A stretch of 13,377 bases of DNA from Frankiales bacterium (GCA_025965735.1 JAOPWK010000033.1:1-13377); one strand, 5' to 3'; positions 1-6,863 are shown, counted from the first letter of the stretch. Notes: generated from the sequence alone by a model not told the origin. A program made the numbers and translations.

Positions 1-307
1 GCGTCCCCTGCGGGACGAGCTCGACCTCGAGCTCACCGCCGAGGAACTGCCGCTCGAACTCCTTGTTCTCCCCGACGTAGGAGCCGGTCGTGCGGCGGAT
101 CCGCTTGGCCGACAGCAGCATCCCCAGACCCCACTGGTCCACGCCGCAGTTGTTGCTGACCGTCTCCAGCCCGTCGACGCCGGCAGCGAGCAGCGCCTCG
201 ATCAGGGTGGTCGGGATGCCGCACAGGCCGAAGCCGCCGACGGCGAGCGAGGAGCCGCTCGCCACGTCCGCCACCGCCTCGGCGGCGCTTCCGACGACCT
301 TGTCCAC
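1..307 (-). CDS. scoA: 3-oxoacid CoA-transferase subunit A (partial, 3' end off window)
   Basis: This is the first ~102 residues of the A subunit of a succinyl-CoA:3-ketoacid (or similar 3-oxoacid) CoA-transferase, which moves CoA from succinyl-CoA to acetoacetate or a related 3-oxoacid in the cytoplasm. The translation shows family blocks: GGFGLCGIP near residue 22, VSNNCGVDQWGLGMLL near residues 47-62, then SYVGENKEFERQFLGGELE and VELVPQGT. These match ScoA/AtoD-type alpha subunits. The catalytic glutamate lies in the B subunit, expected just beyond the left edge. The GTG start at 307 is chosen because GGGAGG (plus-strand 314-319) sits 6 bases upstream and the protein begins at the usual family point. 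It is divergent from the glycosylase gene with a 56-base gap. The exact acid substrate (succinyl, adipate or butyrate type) cannot be told from this fragment. Confidence 0.9.
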   Translation of the reverse strand, partial: MDKVVGSAAEAVADVASGSSLAVGGFGLCGIPTTLIEALLAAGVDGLETVSNNCGVDQWGLGMLLSAKRIRRTTGSYVGENKEFERQFLGGELEVELVPQGT

Positions 308-363
308 GCGCGTCCTCCCTCGTCCGGTCCGGGCAGACGGACCCTAGCGGCAGACTGTCCGGC
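308..363. promoter_or_regulatory. Divergent promoter region between scoA and the glycosylase gene
   Basis: This 56-base gap serves two divergent genes. On the minus strand TAGGGT (plus 341-346) fits the actinobacterial -10 consensus TANNNT and lies 33 bases before the scoA GTG. That leaves room for a short leader holding the GGGAGG ribosome site at 314-319. On the plus strand CAGACT (351-356) lies exactly 7 bases before the glycosylase GTG at 364, with no ribosome site in between, as expected for a leaderless message. No convincing -35 is seen for either. The promoter calls are inference from hexamer match and spacing. Confidence 0.4.
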
Positions 364-1296
364 GTGACCCCGGCCCTCGACCTGCGCGCCGACGCGCAGA
401 CGACCTGGCGGCCGCAGCTGCCGGTCGACGTCCGGCGCACGCTGTCGCCGCTGCGCCGGGGGAGCGGCGACCCGACGCACCGCGTCACGGAGGACGGCGC
501 GGTGTGGCGCACCTCGGTGATGCCGAGCGGGCCGGTCACCTACCGGCTGGTGCAGCGCGGCCTGCACGAGGTGGACTGCGCCGCCTGGGGTCCGGGCGCG
601 GACGAGGCGGTGGCCGGGGTGCCGGACCTGCTGGGCGCCCGTGACGACGCGGCCGACTTCCTGCCCCGCCACCCGCTGCTGGCCGAGACGCAGGCCCGGC
701 ACCCCGGGCTGCGGGTCCCGCGGTCGGGCCGCGTGGTCGAGGCGCTGGTGCCCGCTGTGCTCGAGCAGAAGGTGACCGGCAAGGAGGCGCGGGCTGCCTT
801 CCGCCGGCTGGTGCTCCAGCACGGGACGCCGGCTCCTGGGCCCGCGCCGGAGGGGATGCGCGTGCCGCCGTCCGCGGAAGGCTGGCGGCTCATCCCGTCG
901 TGGGACTGGCACCGTGCAGCCGTCGACCCGAAGCGGTCGAAGACGATCTGCCTGGCGATGCGGTACGCCGCCCGGCTCGAGCAGGCCGTCGGCATGGAGC
1001 GGGAGGACGCCGCGCGCCGGCTGGCCGCCGTGCCCGGGATCGGGCCGTGGACGGTCGCGGAGGTGGCCCAGCGGGCGCTCGGCGACACCGACGCACTCAG
1101 CGTCGGCGACTACCACCTGTCGGCGTACGTCGGGTGGGCGCTGGCAGGGCGGCCCGTGGACGACGGCGGCATGGTGGAGCTGCTGGAGCCGTGGCGGCCG
1201 CACCGGTACCGCGTCGTGCGGCTGCTGGAGTGCAGCGGCTACACCAAGCCGCGCTTCGGCCCGCGCATGACCGTGCAGGACCACCGAAGCCACTGA
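364..1296 (+). CDS. AlkA-like DNA-3-methyladenine glycosylase (HhH-GPD family)
   Basis: This 310-residue protein is a predicted base-excision repair glycosylase that removes alkylated purines such as 3-methyladenine. The helix-hairpin-helix is clear at residues 220-240 (LAAVPGIGPWTVAEVAQRA), followed by the GPD-region aspartate in SVGDYHL, where D249 is the likely catalytic residue. The conserved block VEALVPAVLEQKVTGKEA (residues ~124-141) begins the HhH-GPD fold. The N-terminal ~110 residues resemble the extra domain of this actinobacterial subfamily. Length is normal for the group. The GTG at 364 is the start; it lacks a Shine-Dalgarno sequence but has a CAGACT hexamer 7 bases upstream, suggesting leaderless translation. 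The C-terminus GYTKPRFGPRM is typical of the subfamily. No iron-sulfur cysteines are present, which argues against an EndoIII/MutY role. Confidence 0.92.
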   Translation: MTPALDLRADAQTTWRPQLPVDVRRTLSPLRRGSGDPTHRVTEDGAVWRTSVMPSGPVTYRLVQRGLHEVDCAAWGPGADEAVAGVPDLLGARDDAADFLPRHPLLAETQARHPGLRVPRSGRVVEALVPAVLEQKVTGKEARAAFRRLVLQHGTPAPGPAPEGMRVPPSAEGWRLIPSWDWHRAAVDPKRSKTICLAMRYAARLEQAVGMEREDAARRLAAVPGIGPWTVAEVAQRALGDTDALSVGDYHLSAYVGWALAGRPVDDGGMVELLEPWRPHRYRVVRLLECSGYTKPRFGPRMTVQDHRSH

Positions 1297-1330
1297 GCAG
1301 CAGGCCGTCGCGCTCCGGCAGCGGCTGTAG

Positions 1331-1336
1331 CAAGAT
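1331..1336 (+). promoter_or_regulatory. Candidate -10 hexamer for the small ORF
   Basis: CAAGAT lies 7 bases before the ATG at 1344 and resembles the leaderless -10 elements of neighbouring genes. If used, it favours the ATG at 1344 over the in-frame ATG at 1335, which overlaps the hexamer. No -35 is evident, so read-through from the glycosylase gene is equally possible. Confidence 0.3.
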
Positions 1337-1343
1337 GAGCGCT

Positions 1344-1556
1344 ATGTCGCAGTCCTTCGACGACGCCGAGCTGCGCGCCGCGATGACGTCGTACCTCGAC
1401 CTCGCGCTCGCGCTGGACGAGGCCGCGCAGGTCGGTGGCGAGGCGCGCACGCTGCTCGACCTCGCCGAGGCGAAGTCGGTCGCCGCGATGGGCCTGCGGC
1501 GCCGGCTTGAGGCGCAGGGCTGGACGGCCCCGGCGGCTCAGCGCAGCACGACGTAG
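1344..1556 (+). CDS. Small hypothetical protein, 70 residues
   Basis: I do not recognise this gene as a named family. It encodes a 70-residue acidic-to-neutral, helix-rich protein (MSQSFDDAELRAAMTSYLDL... ending WTAPAAQRSTT) with no signal peptide, membrane segment or cysteine. It looks real: nearly every codon ends in G or C, as in the flanking genes, and the amphipathic helices are regular. The start may be 1344 (preferred because CAAGAT is 7 bases upstream) or the in-frame ATG at 1335, which adds MSA. It follows the glycosylase gene by 47 bases on the same strand, and its last 19 bases overlap the 3' end of fbiB on the opposite strand. No function is assigned. Confidence 0.62.
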   Translation: MSQSFDDAELRAAMTSYLDLALALDEAAQVGGEARTLLDLAEAKSVAAMGLRRRLEAQGWTAPAAQRSTT

Positions 1557-2851
1557 TCGCCGGGGTCCCTCGGCGGCCGCTCCGTCGGCGGCTCGACAGC
1601 GTGGCCGATCGCGACGGCGCCCACCGGCTCCCACGTCGCGTCCAGCTCGAGGACCTCGCGCACCACGTCGGGGCAGAACAGCGTGCTGCTCACCCACGCG
1701 CTCGCGAGCCCCTCGGCGGCCAGCTGCACGAGCAGGTTCTCGACGCCCGCTCCCATGGCCACCAGGAACATCCGCTCCTCGGCCCTGCTGCGCCGCTCGT
1801 CCGGGTAGGCATGCGCCCCCTCGCGCACCAGGCACGGCACCACGAGGTACGGCGCCGCGCGCAGCACGTCCCCGCGCCGCAGCCGCCTGGCGATGCTCTC
1901 GTCGCTGAAGCCGTCCGCCCGCAGGTCCCGCTCCCACTGCGCCGCCATCGCTTCCAGCAGCTGCTCCTTGCGCTGCTCGACGAGGACGAAGCGCCACGGC
2001 GTCGTGTGGTGCGGCGCCGGCGCGGTGACCGCGGCCGCCACCGCCCGCAGCACCACCGCCCGGTCCACCGGGCGGTCGTCGAAGCTGCGCACGGTCCGGC
2101 GCAGGCCGAGCGTGACGCGGTGCGCCTCTGCCGTCCCGAGGCGGAACCAGTCCTGCTGCGCCGGGCGTACCAGCGCCTGCGCGCCGCGTCCGTCGTCGGG
2201 CAGCGTCAGTCCGCGGACGACGGCGACCGGCACGCCCTCGGCCTTGCCCTTCACCAGCTCCGCGGCTGCGGCGAGCTCGTCCGCCACGGCGATCTCGGTG
2301 ACCTCCAGGACGGCGCCGTACGAGTCGGTGGTCCCGCGCGCGTCCCTGATGGGGGCGATCCCAGCCGCCCCGATGGCCTGGTCGACCTGCCCGACCCGCC
2401 AGGCGCGGCCCATGGTGTCGCTGACGACGACCGCCACCCTGCGGCCGGTCAGCGCGTGCAGGCGCTCGCGCAGCCGGCGCGCACTCGCGTCGGGATCTGC
2501 TGGCAGCAGGGCGATCTCGTCGCCGCGGACGTTGCTCGCGTCGACGCCCGCCGCGGCGAGCACCAGCCCGTTGCGGTTCTCGGCGATGACCGTCGTCCCG
2601 CGGCGGGCCACCTCGCGGACCGTCTCCTGCGCGACCGCCCGCAGCCGCACCGCTTCCCGGTCCTCGTCACCGACGGGGACGAGCCGCCCCTCTGCCTTGC
2701 TGAGCAGCTTGCTGGTCACCACGACGACGTCGCCGTCCTGCAGCTCGGTCGCGTCGCTGATGAGGAGCGCCACGTCGTCGCCGGGCCGCACCTCCGGCAG
2801 CCCCTCGACGCCGAGCACCGCGTAGCTAGGCACCCGCGAGGTCCAGCGCAT
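1538..2851 (-). CDS. fbiB: Bifunctional FbiB: F420:gamma-glutamyl ligase / dehydro-F420-0 reductase
   Basis: This 437-residue cytoplasmic enzyme completes coenzyme F420. The N-terminal CofE-like domain (~10-245) adds L-glutamate residues using GTP; it shows GLPEVRPGDD (17-26), VVVTSKLLSKAEGR (43-56) and VVVSDTMGRAWRVGQVDQAI around residue 150. The C-terminal FMN-binding nitroreductase-fold domain starts near RRTVRSF (F257) and contains the THTTPW-like segment APHHTTPWRFVLVEQ; in characterised actinobacterial FbiB this domain reduces dehydro-F420-0. Length is close to the usual ~440-450. Its start overlaps the end of fbiA. I use the ATG at 2851 (26-base overlap), but the GTG at 2833 (8-base overlap, giving VPSYAVLGV) fits the usual family N-terminus and cannot be excluded; neither has a strong ribosome site. 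It is the last gene of the xdhC-like-fbiA-fbiB unit. Confidence 0.96.
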   Translation of the reverse strand: MRWTSRVPSYAVLGVEGLPEVRPGDDVALLISDATELQDGDVVVVTSKLLSKAEGRLVPVGDEDREAVRLRAVAQETVREVARRGTTVIAENRNGLVLAAAGVDASNVRGDEIALLPADPDASARRLRERLHALTGRRVAVVVSDTMGRAWRVGQVDQAIGAAGIAPIRDARGTTDSYGAVLEVTEIAVADELAAAAELVKGKAEGVPVAVVRGLTLPDDGRGAQALVRPAQQDWFRLGTAEAHRVTLGLRRTVRSFDDRPVDRAVVLRAVAAAVTAPAPHHTTPWRFVLVEQRKEQLLEAMAAQWERDLRADGFSDESIARRLRRGDVLRAAPYLVVPCLVREGAHAYPDERRSRAEERMFLVAMGAGVENLLVQLAAEGLASAWVSSTLFCPDVVREVLELDATWEPVGAVAIGHAVEPPTERPPRDPGDYVVLR

Positions 2852-3767
2852 CCCGCGCCATGGCCGCCGTCGCGTCGAGGTCGGTCATGAGCAGCGGCAC
2901 CGCCCGCACCTGGACCCCGGGCACGGTCACCCCGGCGTCGGCGGTGTCGACGAGCCATCCGTCGAGCAGCCCGCCCTCGGAGCGGGCGCCGTAGTGCCGG
3001 CCGACGGCCTCGGCGCTGGTCTCCACACCGATGGCGGTCAGGCAGGCGTCGGCCATCCCGCGCACGGGCGCGCCGCCGACGATCGGGCTGAGCCCGACGA
3101 CGGTCTTGCTGCGCAGCGCCTCGGCGATGCCGGGCACCTGCAGCACGCTGCCGATGCTCACGACCGGGTTGCTCGGCGGGAGCACGACCACGTCGGCTGC
3201 CGCGATCGCCTCGAGCACGCCGGGGGCGGGCGTCGCCTGCTCGGCGCCGACGGAGACGATCGCCTTGGCCGGCAGTGCGGCCCGGTGCTTGATCCACCAC
3301 TCCTGGAAGTGGATGACGCGCTCGCCGCCGTCGAGGGTGACGCGGACGTGCGTCTCCACCCGCTCGTCGCTCATCGGCAGCAGCGTCGCCCCCGGCTGCC
3401 AGCGCGCGCACAGCGCCTGCGTCACCTGCGAGAGCGGGAAACCGGCGTCCAGCATCTGCCGGCGGACCAGGTGGGTGGCGAGGTCGCGGTCGCCGAGCCC
3501 GAACCACGCCGTCGGCACGTCGTACGCCTGCAGCTCCTCGCGGGCGTGGAACGTCTCGTCCTGCCGGCCCCAGCCGCGCTCCTCGTCGATGCCGCCGCCG
3601 AGGGTGTACATGACGGTGTCGAGGTCGGGGCAGATGCGCAGCCCGTACAGCGTGATGTCGTCGCCGGTGTTCACGACGACGGTCAGCTCGGCGTCAGGGG
3701 CCGCCGCCTGGAGCCCGCGCAGGAAGCGGGCGCCGCCGACGCCGCCGGCGAGGGCGACGACCTTCAC
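2826..3767 (-). CDS. fbiA: FbiA: 2-phospho-L-lactate/PEP transferase of F420 synthesis
   Basis: FbiA (CofD family, 313 residues) transfers the phosphoenolpyruvate-derived (or phospholactyl) moiety from a GMP-activated donor to FO, giving dehydro-F420-0 (or F420-0). The CofD signature is complete: LAGGVGGARFLRGL (6-19), NTGDD (33-37), and GLRICPDLDTVMYTL (42-56), whose aspartates D48 and D50 are in the metal/substrate region. A further family block is PSNPVVSIGSVL, with PIVGGAPVRGMAD later. Start is the GTG at 3767, which overlaps the TGA of the upstream XdhC-like gene as GTGA. A purine-rich GGGGGGA lies 7 bases upstream inside that gene, so translational coupling is likely. The stop lies within the start region of fbiB. 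Length is normal for actinobacterial FbiA. Confidence 0.97.
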   Translation of the reverse strand: MKVVALAGGVGGARFLRGLQAAAPDAELTVVVNTGDDITLYGLRICPDLDTVMYTLGGGIDEERGWGRQDETFHAREELQAYDVPTAWFGLGDRDLATHLVRRQMLDAGFPLSQVTQALCARWQPGATLLPMSDERVETHVRVTLDGGERVIHFQEWWIKHRAALPAKAIVSVGAEQATPAPGVLEAIAAADVVVLPPSNPVVSIGSVLQVPGIAEALRSKTVVGLSPIVGGAPVRGMADACLTAIGVETSAEAVGRHYGARSEGGLLDGWLVDTADAGVTVPGVQVRAVPLLMTDLDATAAMARDALDLAGA

Positions 3768-4273
3768 GAGTACGTCCCCCCGCTGCGGCCGTTGCGGTGG
3801 GCGAGCAGACCTGCCACCGTGGACACGGCGATCTCGGTCGGCGACTTCGAGCCGATGTCCAGGCCGATGGGCCGGTGGACGCGGGCGACCTGCTCCGGTG
3901 CGACGCCCCGCTCCGCCAGAGCCGCCACGTGCGGGGCGGTGTGCCGGGGACTACCCATGACGCCCACCCACCGGGCCGGCGTCTGCAGCACGTCCGCGAG
4001 GACGTCGCCCAGCTCCGGGCGGTCGTGGTCGGTGACGACGACGTCGGTGCCGTCATCGATGCCGGCCTCCCGCGCGGTGCGGAACGTGCGCACCCCGTCC
4101 AGGTCCTCGACCGGGTCGAGGACGACGCACTCGAAGCCCACGTGCGCCGCGAGGTGCACCAGCTGCAGCGCGACGGGGGAGGCGAAGACGGCGACCAGCC
4201 GGCGTTCCCCGGTGGGTGCCGGCACCTGCCCGTGCGCCATCGCGCAGGCCATGTCCTCGTGCGTGTGCGTCAT
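3764..4273 (-). CDS. Short XdhC/CoxI-type Rossmann-domain protein
   Basis: This 169-residue protein matches only the C-terminal Rossmann domain of XdhC/CoxI proteins, which help install or mature the molybdenum cofactor of xanthine dehydrogenase or CO dehydrogenase. Diagnostic pieces are WVGVMGSPRHTAPHVAAL (102-119) and RPIGLDIGSKSPTEIAVS (134-151). The N-terminal XdhC domain is absent. At the first strand-turn-helix, where family members usually carry a glycine-rich GxGxxG, this protein reads VAVFASPVALQL (27-38), so nucleotide binding may be altered. The ATG at 4273 is preferred: it begins the alignable region with a short lead, and CAGACT lies 6 bases upstream, suggesting leaderless expression. 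Its stop overlaps the fbiA start by 4 bases (GTGA). No molybdenum hydroxylase gene is visible nearby. A role in F420 synthesis is only an inference from this coupling. Confidence 0.87.
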   Translation of the reverse strand: MTHTHEDMACAMAHGQVPAPTGERRLVAVFASPVALQLVHLAAHVGFECVVLDPVEDLDGVRTFRTAREAGIDDGTDVVVTDHDRPELGDVLADVLQTPARWVGVMGSPRHTAPHVAALAERGVAPEQVARVHRPIGLDIGSKSPTEIAVSTVAGLLAHRNGRSGGTYS

Positions 4274-4314
4274 GCCGTCAGTCTGCCTGGCAGGGTCGTG
4301 GCCATGACGCACAC
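4263..4314. repeat. Inverted repeat spanning two divergent start codons
   Basis: Bases 4263-4273 (GTGTGCGTCAT) and 4304-4314 (ATGACGCACAC) form perfect 11-base arms; each arm is the first codons of one divergent gene, so both proteins begin M-T-H-T. The 30-base centre includes the small palindrome TGCCTGGCA. Homology seems to run a little further outward if one codon is gapped. It may be an operator or a duplicated start region. Confidence 0.7.
4274..4303. promoter_or_regulatory. Compact bidirectional promoter, xdhC-like/fbiA/fbiB and methyltransferase
   Basis: Only 30 bases separate two divergent ATG codons. On the minus strand CAGACT (plus 4280-4285) is 6 bases before the XdhC-like ATG. 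On the plus strand CAGGGT (4291-4296) is 7 bases before the methyltransferase ATG. Neither gene has a Shine-Dalgarno sequence in this space, so both messages are probably leaderless. At 17-18 base spacing each -35 region would fall on the other gene's start codon. Promoter assignment is inferred from position and a YANNNT match. Confidence 0.45.
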
Positions 4315-5119
4315 CGAGCAGGAGCTGGACGCCTTCGGGGAGTGGGAGCGTGCCGCGTGGGAGGTGCGGGCCGTCCCGTACGCCGCCTCGCTCGGCGACC
4401 TCACCCGCGGCAGCATCCCGGCCCTGCTCGACGCAGCGCACGTCACGTCCGGTACCCGCGTGCTCGACGTCGGCACCGGGCCTGGCTTCGTGGCGCTGGC
4501 CGCGCAGGAGCGCGGTGCGGTGGTGTCGGCGGCCGACCAGTCCAGCGCGATGGTGGAGATCGCCCGGGCCGCCGGTGTCGACGCCGTGGCCGCACCCGTG
4601 GATCGGCTGCCGTACGAGGACGGCTCCTTCGACGCCGTCGTCGGCGGCTACCTGCTCAACCACCTGCCCCGGCCGGAGGATGCGGTGGCCTCGCTGGCGC
4701 GCGTGCTGCGGTCCGGCGGCCGCCTCGCGCTGACCGTGTGGGACCTGCCGGAGGCGAACCCCGCGCTCGGGCTGTTCGGTCCGGTGGCCGCCTCCCTGGG
4801 GCTGTCGGCCTCGGCGCCACCTGGCCCTGACGCGCAGCGGTTCTCGCGCGAGTCGGCGATGCGTGCGTTGCTCGGGACGTCCTTCCGCGAGGTCGACGTG
4901 ACGCGGGTCGGCTGGACGGTGGCGGTGGAGCCGGGTGCCTGGTTCGACGCCGTGGCCGCGGCCACTCCGCGCACCGGCGCCGTCCTGGCGGCGGCCTCCG
5001 ACGAGCAGCGGGCGCAGATGAGGGAGCGGTACGTGGCGGTGGCGGTCTCCCGCTTCGGGACGTCCGGCGGGCGGGTGGAGCTGCCTGCCTCCGCCGTCCT
5101 CGGCAGCGGGACGCGCTGA
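4304..5119 (+). CDS. Class I SAM-dependent methyltransferase
   Basis: This 271-residue protein is a predicted cytoplasmic methyltransferase of the UbiE/type-11 kind. Motif I is VLDVGTGPGFVALAA (53-67), with the acidic residue at the end of strand 2 in SAADQSSAM (D78). Later come PYEDGSFDAVVGGYLLNHLP and VLRSGGRLALTVWDL, the usual motif II/III positions. The C-terminal ~90 residues form a variable region likely to hold the substrate; nothing there reveals the acceptor. The ATG at 4304 is supported by CAGGGT 7 bases upstream and by the lack of any other in-frame start with a ribosome site. It is divergent from the fbiA/fbiB unit and its stop is 21 bases from the convergent DUF222/HNH gene. Substrate unknown. 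Confidence 0.9.
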   Translation: MTHTEQELDAFGEWERAAWEVRAVPYAASLGDLTRGSIPALLDAAHVTSGTRVLDVGTGPGFVALAAQERGAVVSAADQSSAMVEIARAAGVDAVAAPVDRLPYEDGSFDAVVGGYLLNHLPRPEDAVASLARVLRSGGRLALTVWDLPEANPALGLFGPVAASLGLSASAPPGPDAQRFSRESAMRALLGTSFREVDVTRVGWTVAVEPGAWFDAVAAATPRTGAVLAAASDEQRAQMRERYVAVAVSRFGTSGGRVELPASAVLGSGTR

Positions 5120-5122
5120 CAC

Positions 5123-5140
5123 CTGCACCCGTTCGTGCGG
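5123..5140. terminator. Possible weak hairpin between convergent genes
   Basis: CTGCAC (5123-5128) and GTGCGG (5135-5140) can form a 6-base stem with one G-T wobble around a 6-base loop, filling the 21-base gap between two convergent stop codons. There is no T tract on either side, so intrinsic termination is doubtful. Confidence 0.25.
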
Positions 5141-6722
5141 CTACCTGGCGGGACCGTCGGTCCAGCCGCGCGGGTCGAGCCAGCGGCCGTCCCTGAGCCG
5201 GAGGGTGCGCCCGCCGCTGTGCAGGTCGTGGTGGGTCGCCTCGCAGACCAGGACGGTGTCGGCGAGGCTGGTGGTCCGGCTGCTGGCCCAGGGGTCGGCG
5301 TGGTGCGGGACGAGCCGCCGGCCCGGTGGGCTGGAGCAGCCGGCGGCTTGGCACCTCCCGCCGGTCTCGATCCTCTTGATCCTGCGTTCGTGCGGCTTGA
5401 GGGTGCGTTCGGTGTGACTGGCCTCGACCGCGCGCCGGCCGAGGCTGAGGACGAACCGGGTGGCGGCGCTGTCGCAGAACCAGCTGCGGACCAGGCTGAC
5501 CGGCAGTCGGGTGCCAGAGGCGGCCACTGCGGGCAGTGCCCCGGGGCTGGCGTGCAGGGTGTCCAAGCCGACGGTGACCGCCAGGTGCGGGGCGACCTTG
5601 TCCCTCAAGCCGAGGACTCCGCTGTCGAGCAGTCGACGCAGGCCGTTCTTGAGGGCGTCGTGCCCGCGCTGCCGACGCGACCGCGGGCCTTGGTGGTTGG
5701 GCAGCGGGTCCCCGTCCTGCCAACCCTGCTCGCGGAGCTGCTCGTAGCCGGCGGTGTCGACGGGGTTGTCGAGGTCGGTGTCGCGCTCGGCCTGCAGCAC
5801 CGTGTGCAGCAGCTCACCGGTCTCCAGGTCGAGCTCGCCGTCGGTGATGTGCCAGCCGCTGCCGTCGCTGTTGAGCCGGATCCCGAACCCGCGGTTGCTG
5901 TGCGCGTCCTGCGCCCGCTTCTCCAGCTCGTTCGGCAGGCACGCGTCGACCAGCGCGCCGAGGGCGTCGGGGAGCAGTGCCGGCTCGAGCTGCTCGGCGA
6001 GCAGCACGAACGCCGCTTCCAGCCGAGCCAGGTCGGACTCCGGCGACTGCACGATCTGCGCGAGCGTCTCGACGAGGTCCGGCAGCCGCGGGTCGTCGTC
6101 GGCGAGGCCGCCGAGCTGCTGGCAGACCAGGTCCCTCACGCCGTGCCCGATGGCGCCGACCAGCACCTGCTCGGCGGGCTGGCCGTCGATCAGCCCGTCG
6201 GGGCGGTCGACGTGCCGGCGCAGCCTGGCCAGCGCCTTGCCCACCCGCTCGGCGACCGCGACGCTGAGCCGTCCGTCCCGCACGGCGGCGTCGAGCCTCG
6301 GCAGCCCGGCGAGGCGCCGGGCCAGCGCAACGTCCCCGCGGTCCAGCGAGGTCTGCTGCTGCGCCACCCACGCACCGGTCGAAGGGGCGCCCTCCAGCGC
6401 GTGCAGCTTGCGGGCATCGACATCAGCGAACCCGGCCGAGGGCCGCGGCGTGGAGCTGCTCCACCACCTGCAGCAGAGCGGCGGCGTCCGCCAGCGCCTG
6501 CGGTCCGGGCAGCTCCACCGGGACCTGCGCCAGCACCGCCGGCAGGTCCGCCAGCAGGCGCTGCACCGGGGAGGACGGCTCAGCCCTTGCGCTGCTGAGC
6601 GCGGCGATGCTCACCGTGGGGGTGGTGTCCTTCGCGGCAGCGGAGGACGAGGGACTCGCGGAGGCGGCGTACGGCAAGGGCGTGCCGAACACGTCCTCCC
6701 CGAGTTCCCGCTCCTCGAACAC
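5141..6722 (-). pseudogene. DUF222/13E12-type HNH endonuclease, frameshifted
   Basis: Two adjacent reading frames together encode one DUF222 plus HNH protein of about 526 residues. From the GTG at 6722 the first frame gives FEERELGEDVFGTPLPYA... to EQLHAAALGR (residue 97), then stops at 6423-6425. The next frame continues without a gap as FADVDARKLHALEGAPSTGAWVAQQQ and on to the stop at 5141. Removing one G from the GGG at plus 6431-6433 joins them perfectly. The HNH domain near the C-terminus is intact: a C-x4-C pair, HH (473-474 in the joined protein), then CEATHHDLH. The asparagine of the classic motif is replaced by aspartate in TSLADTVLVC. The family occurs in many copies in actinobacteria. 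The break could be a true inactivation, a frameshifting site, or a sequencing error. Without it, the visible open frame from GTG 6367 gives only a 408-residue fragment. The promoter carries an SOS box. Confidence 0.88.
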
Positions 6723-6730
6723 GTGTTCGA
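6715..6730. promoter_or_regulatory. SOS box (LexA operator), perfect palindrome
   Basis: TCGAACACGTGTTCGA is a perfect 16-base palindrome and an exact match to the mycobacterial/actinobacterial LexA site TCGAAC-N4-GTTCGA. It contains the GTG start codon (plus 6720-6722) and abuts the -10 element of the DUF222/HNH gene, so bound LexA would block initiation. Several 13E12-family genes of Mycobacterium tuberculosis are known LexA targets, which supports the call. Confidence 0.88.
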
Positions 6731-6758
6731 TCCTACCTGCAGGAACACCGGCTGGCAA
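6730..6758 (-). promoter_or_regulatory. Promoter of the DUF222/HNH gene (-35 and -10)
   Basis: Reading the minus strand, TTGCCA (plus 6753-6758) is one mismatch from TTGACA, followed by a 17-base spacer and TAGGAT (plus 6730-6735), a match to TANNNT. The GTG start is 7 bases beyond the -10, so transcription should begin at or next to the start codon, inside the SOS box. AGGA within the -10 could also act as a ribosome site if a longer transcript exists. This is the best -35/-10 pair in the window. Confidence 0.72.
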
Positions 6759-6863
6759 GACCTGTGGACGCCAAAACTGCTGCTCTGCGCGGAATCTCGT
6801 ACTGTGGGGATGGTCCGTCACGGCCTGCGCTCGGACACGTGAGCGGTCCGGGAGCAGGTGACG

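Noticed and set aside
202..1293. Minus-strand open frame opposite the glycosylase gene
   Set aside because: The plus-strand frame carries a complete HhH-GPD glycosylase; the opposite frame also conflicts with the scoA frame at its 3' end.
4274..5128. Upstream extension of the XdhC-like frame through the methyltransferase region
   Set aside because: The extra ~285 codons are antisense to a clear SAM methyltransferase and give no family similarity; the ATG at 4273 fits the family and the promoter.
6810..6842. Ten-codon ORF (MVRHGLRSDT) after a TACTGT hexamer
   Set aside because: Only 4 bases separate hexamer and ATG, no homology or coding signal can be judged at this length, and chance is a sufficient explanation.
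5135..6842. Plus-strand open frames opposite the DUF222/HNH gene
   Set aside because: The minus strand shows clear DUF222 and HNH motifs; the plus frames translate to low-complexity Val/Gln/Ala/Ser-rich sequence typical of shadows.
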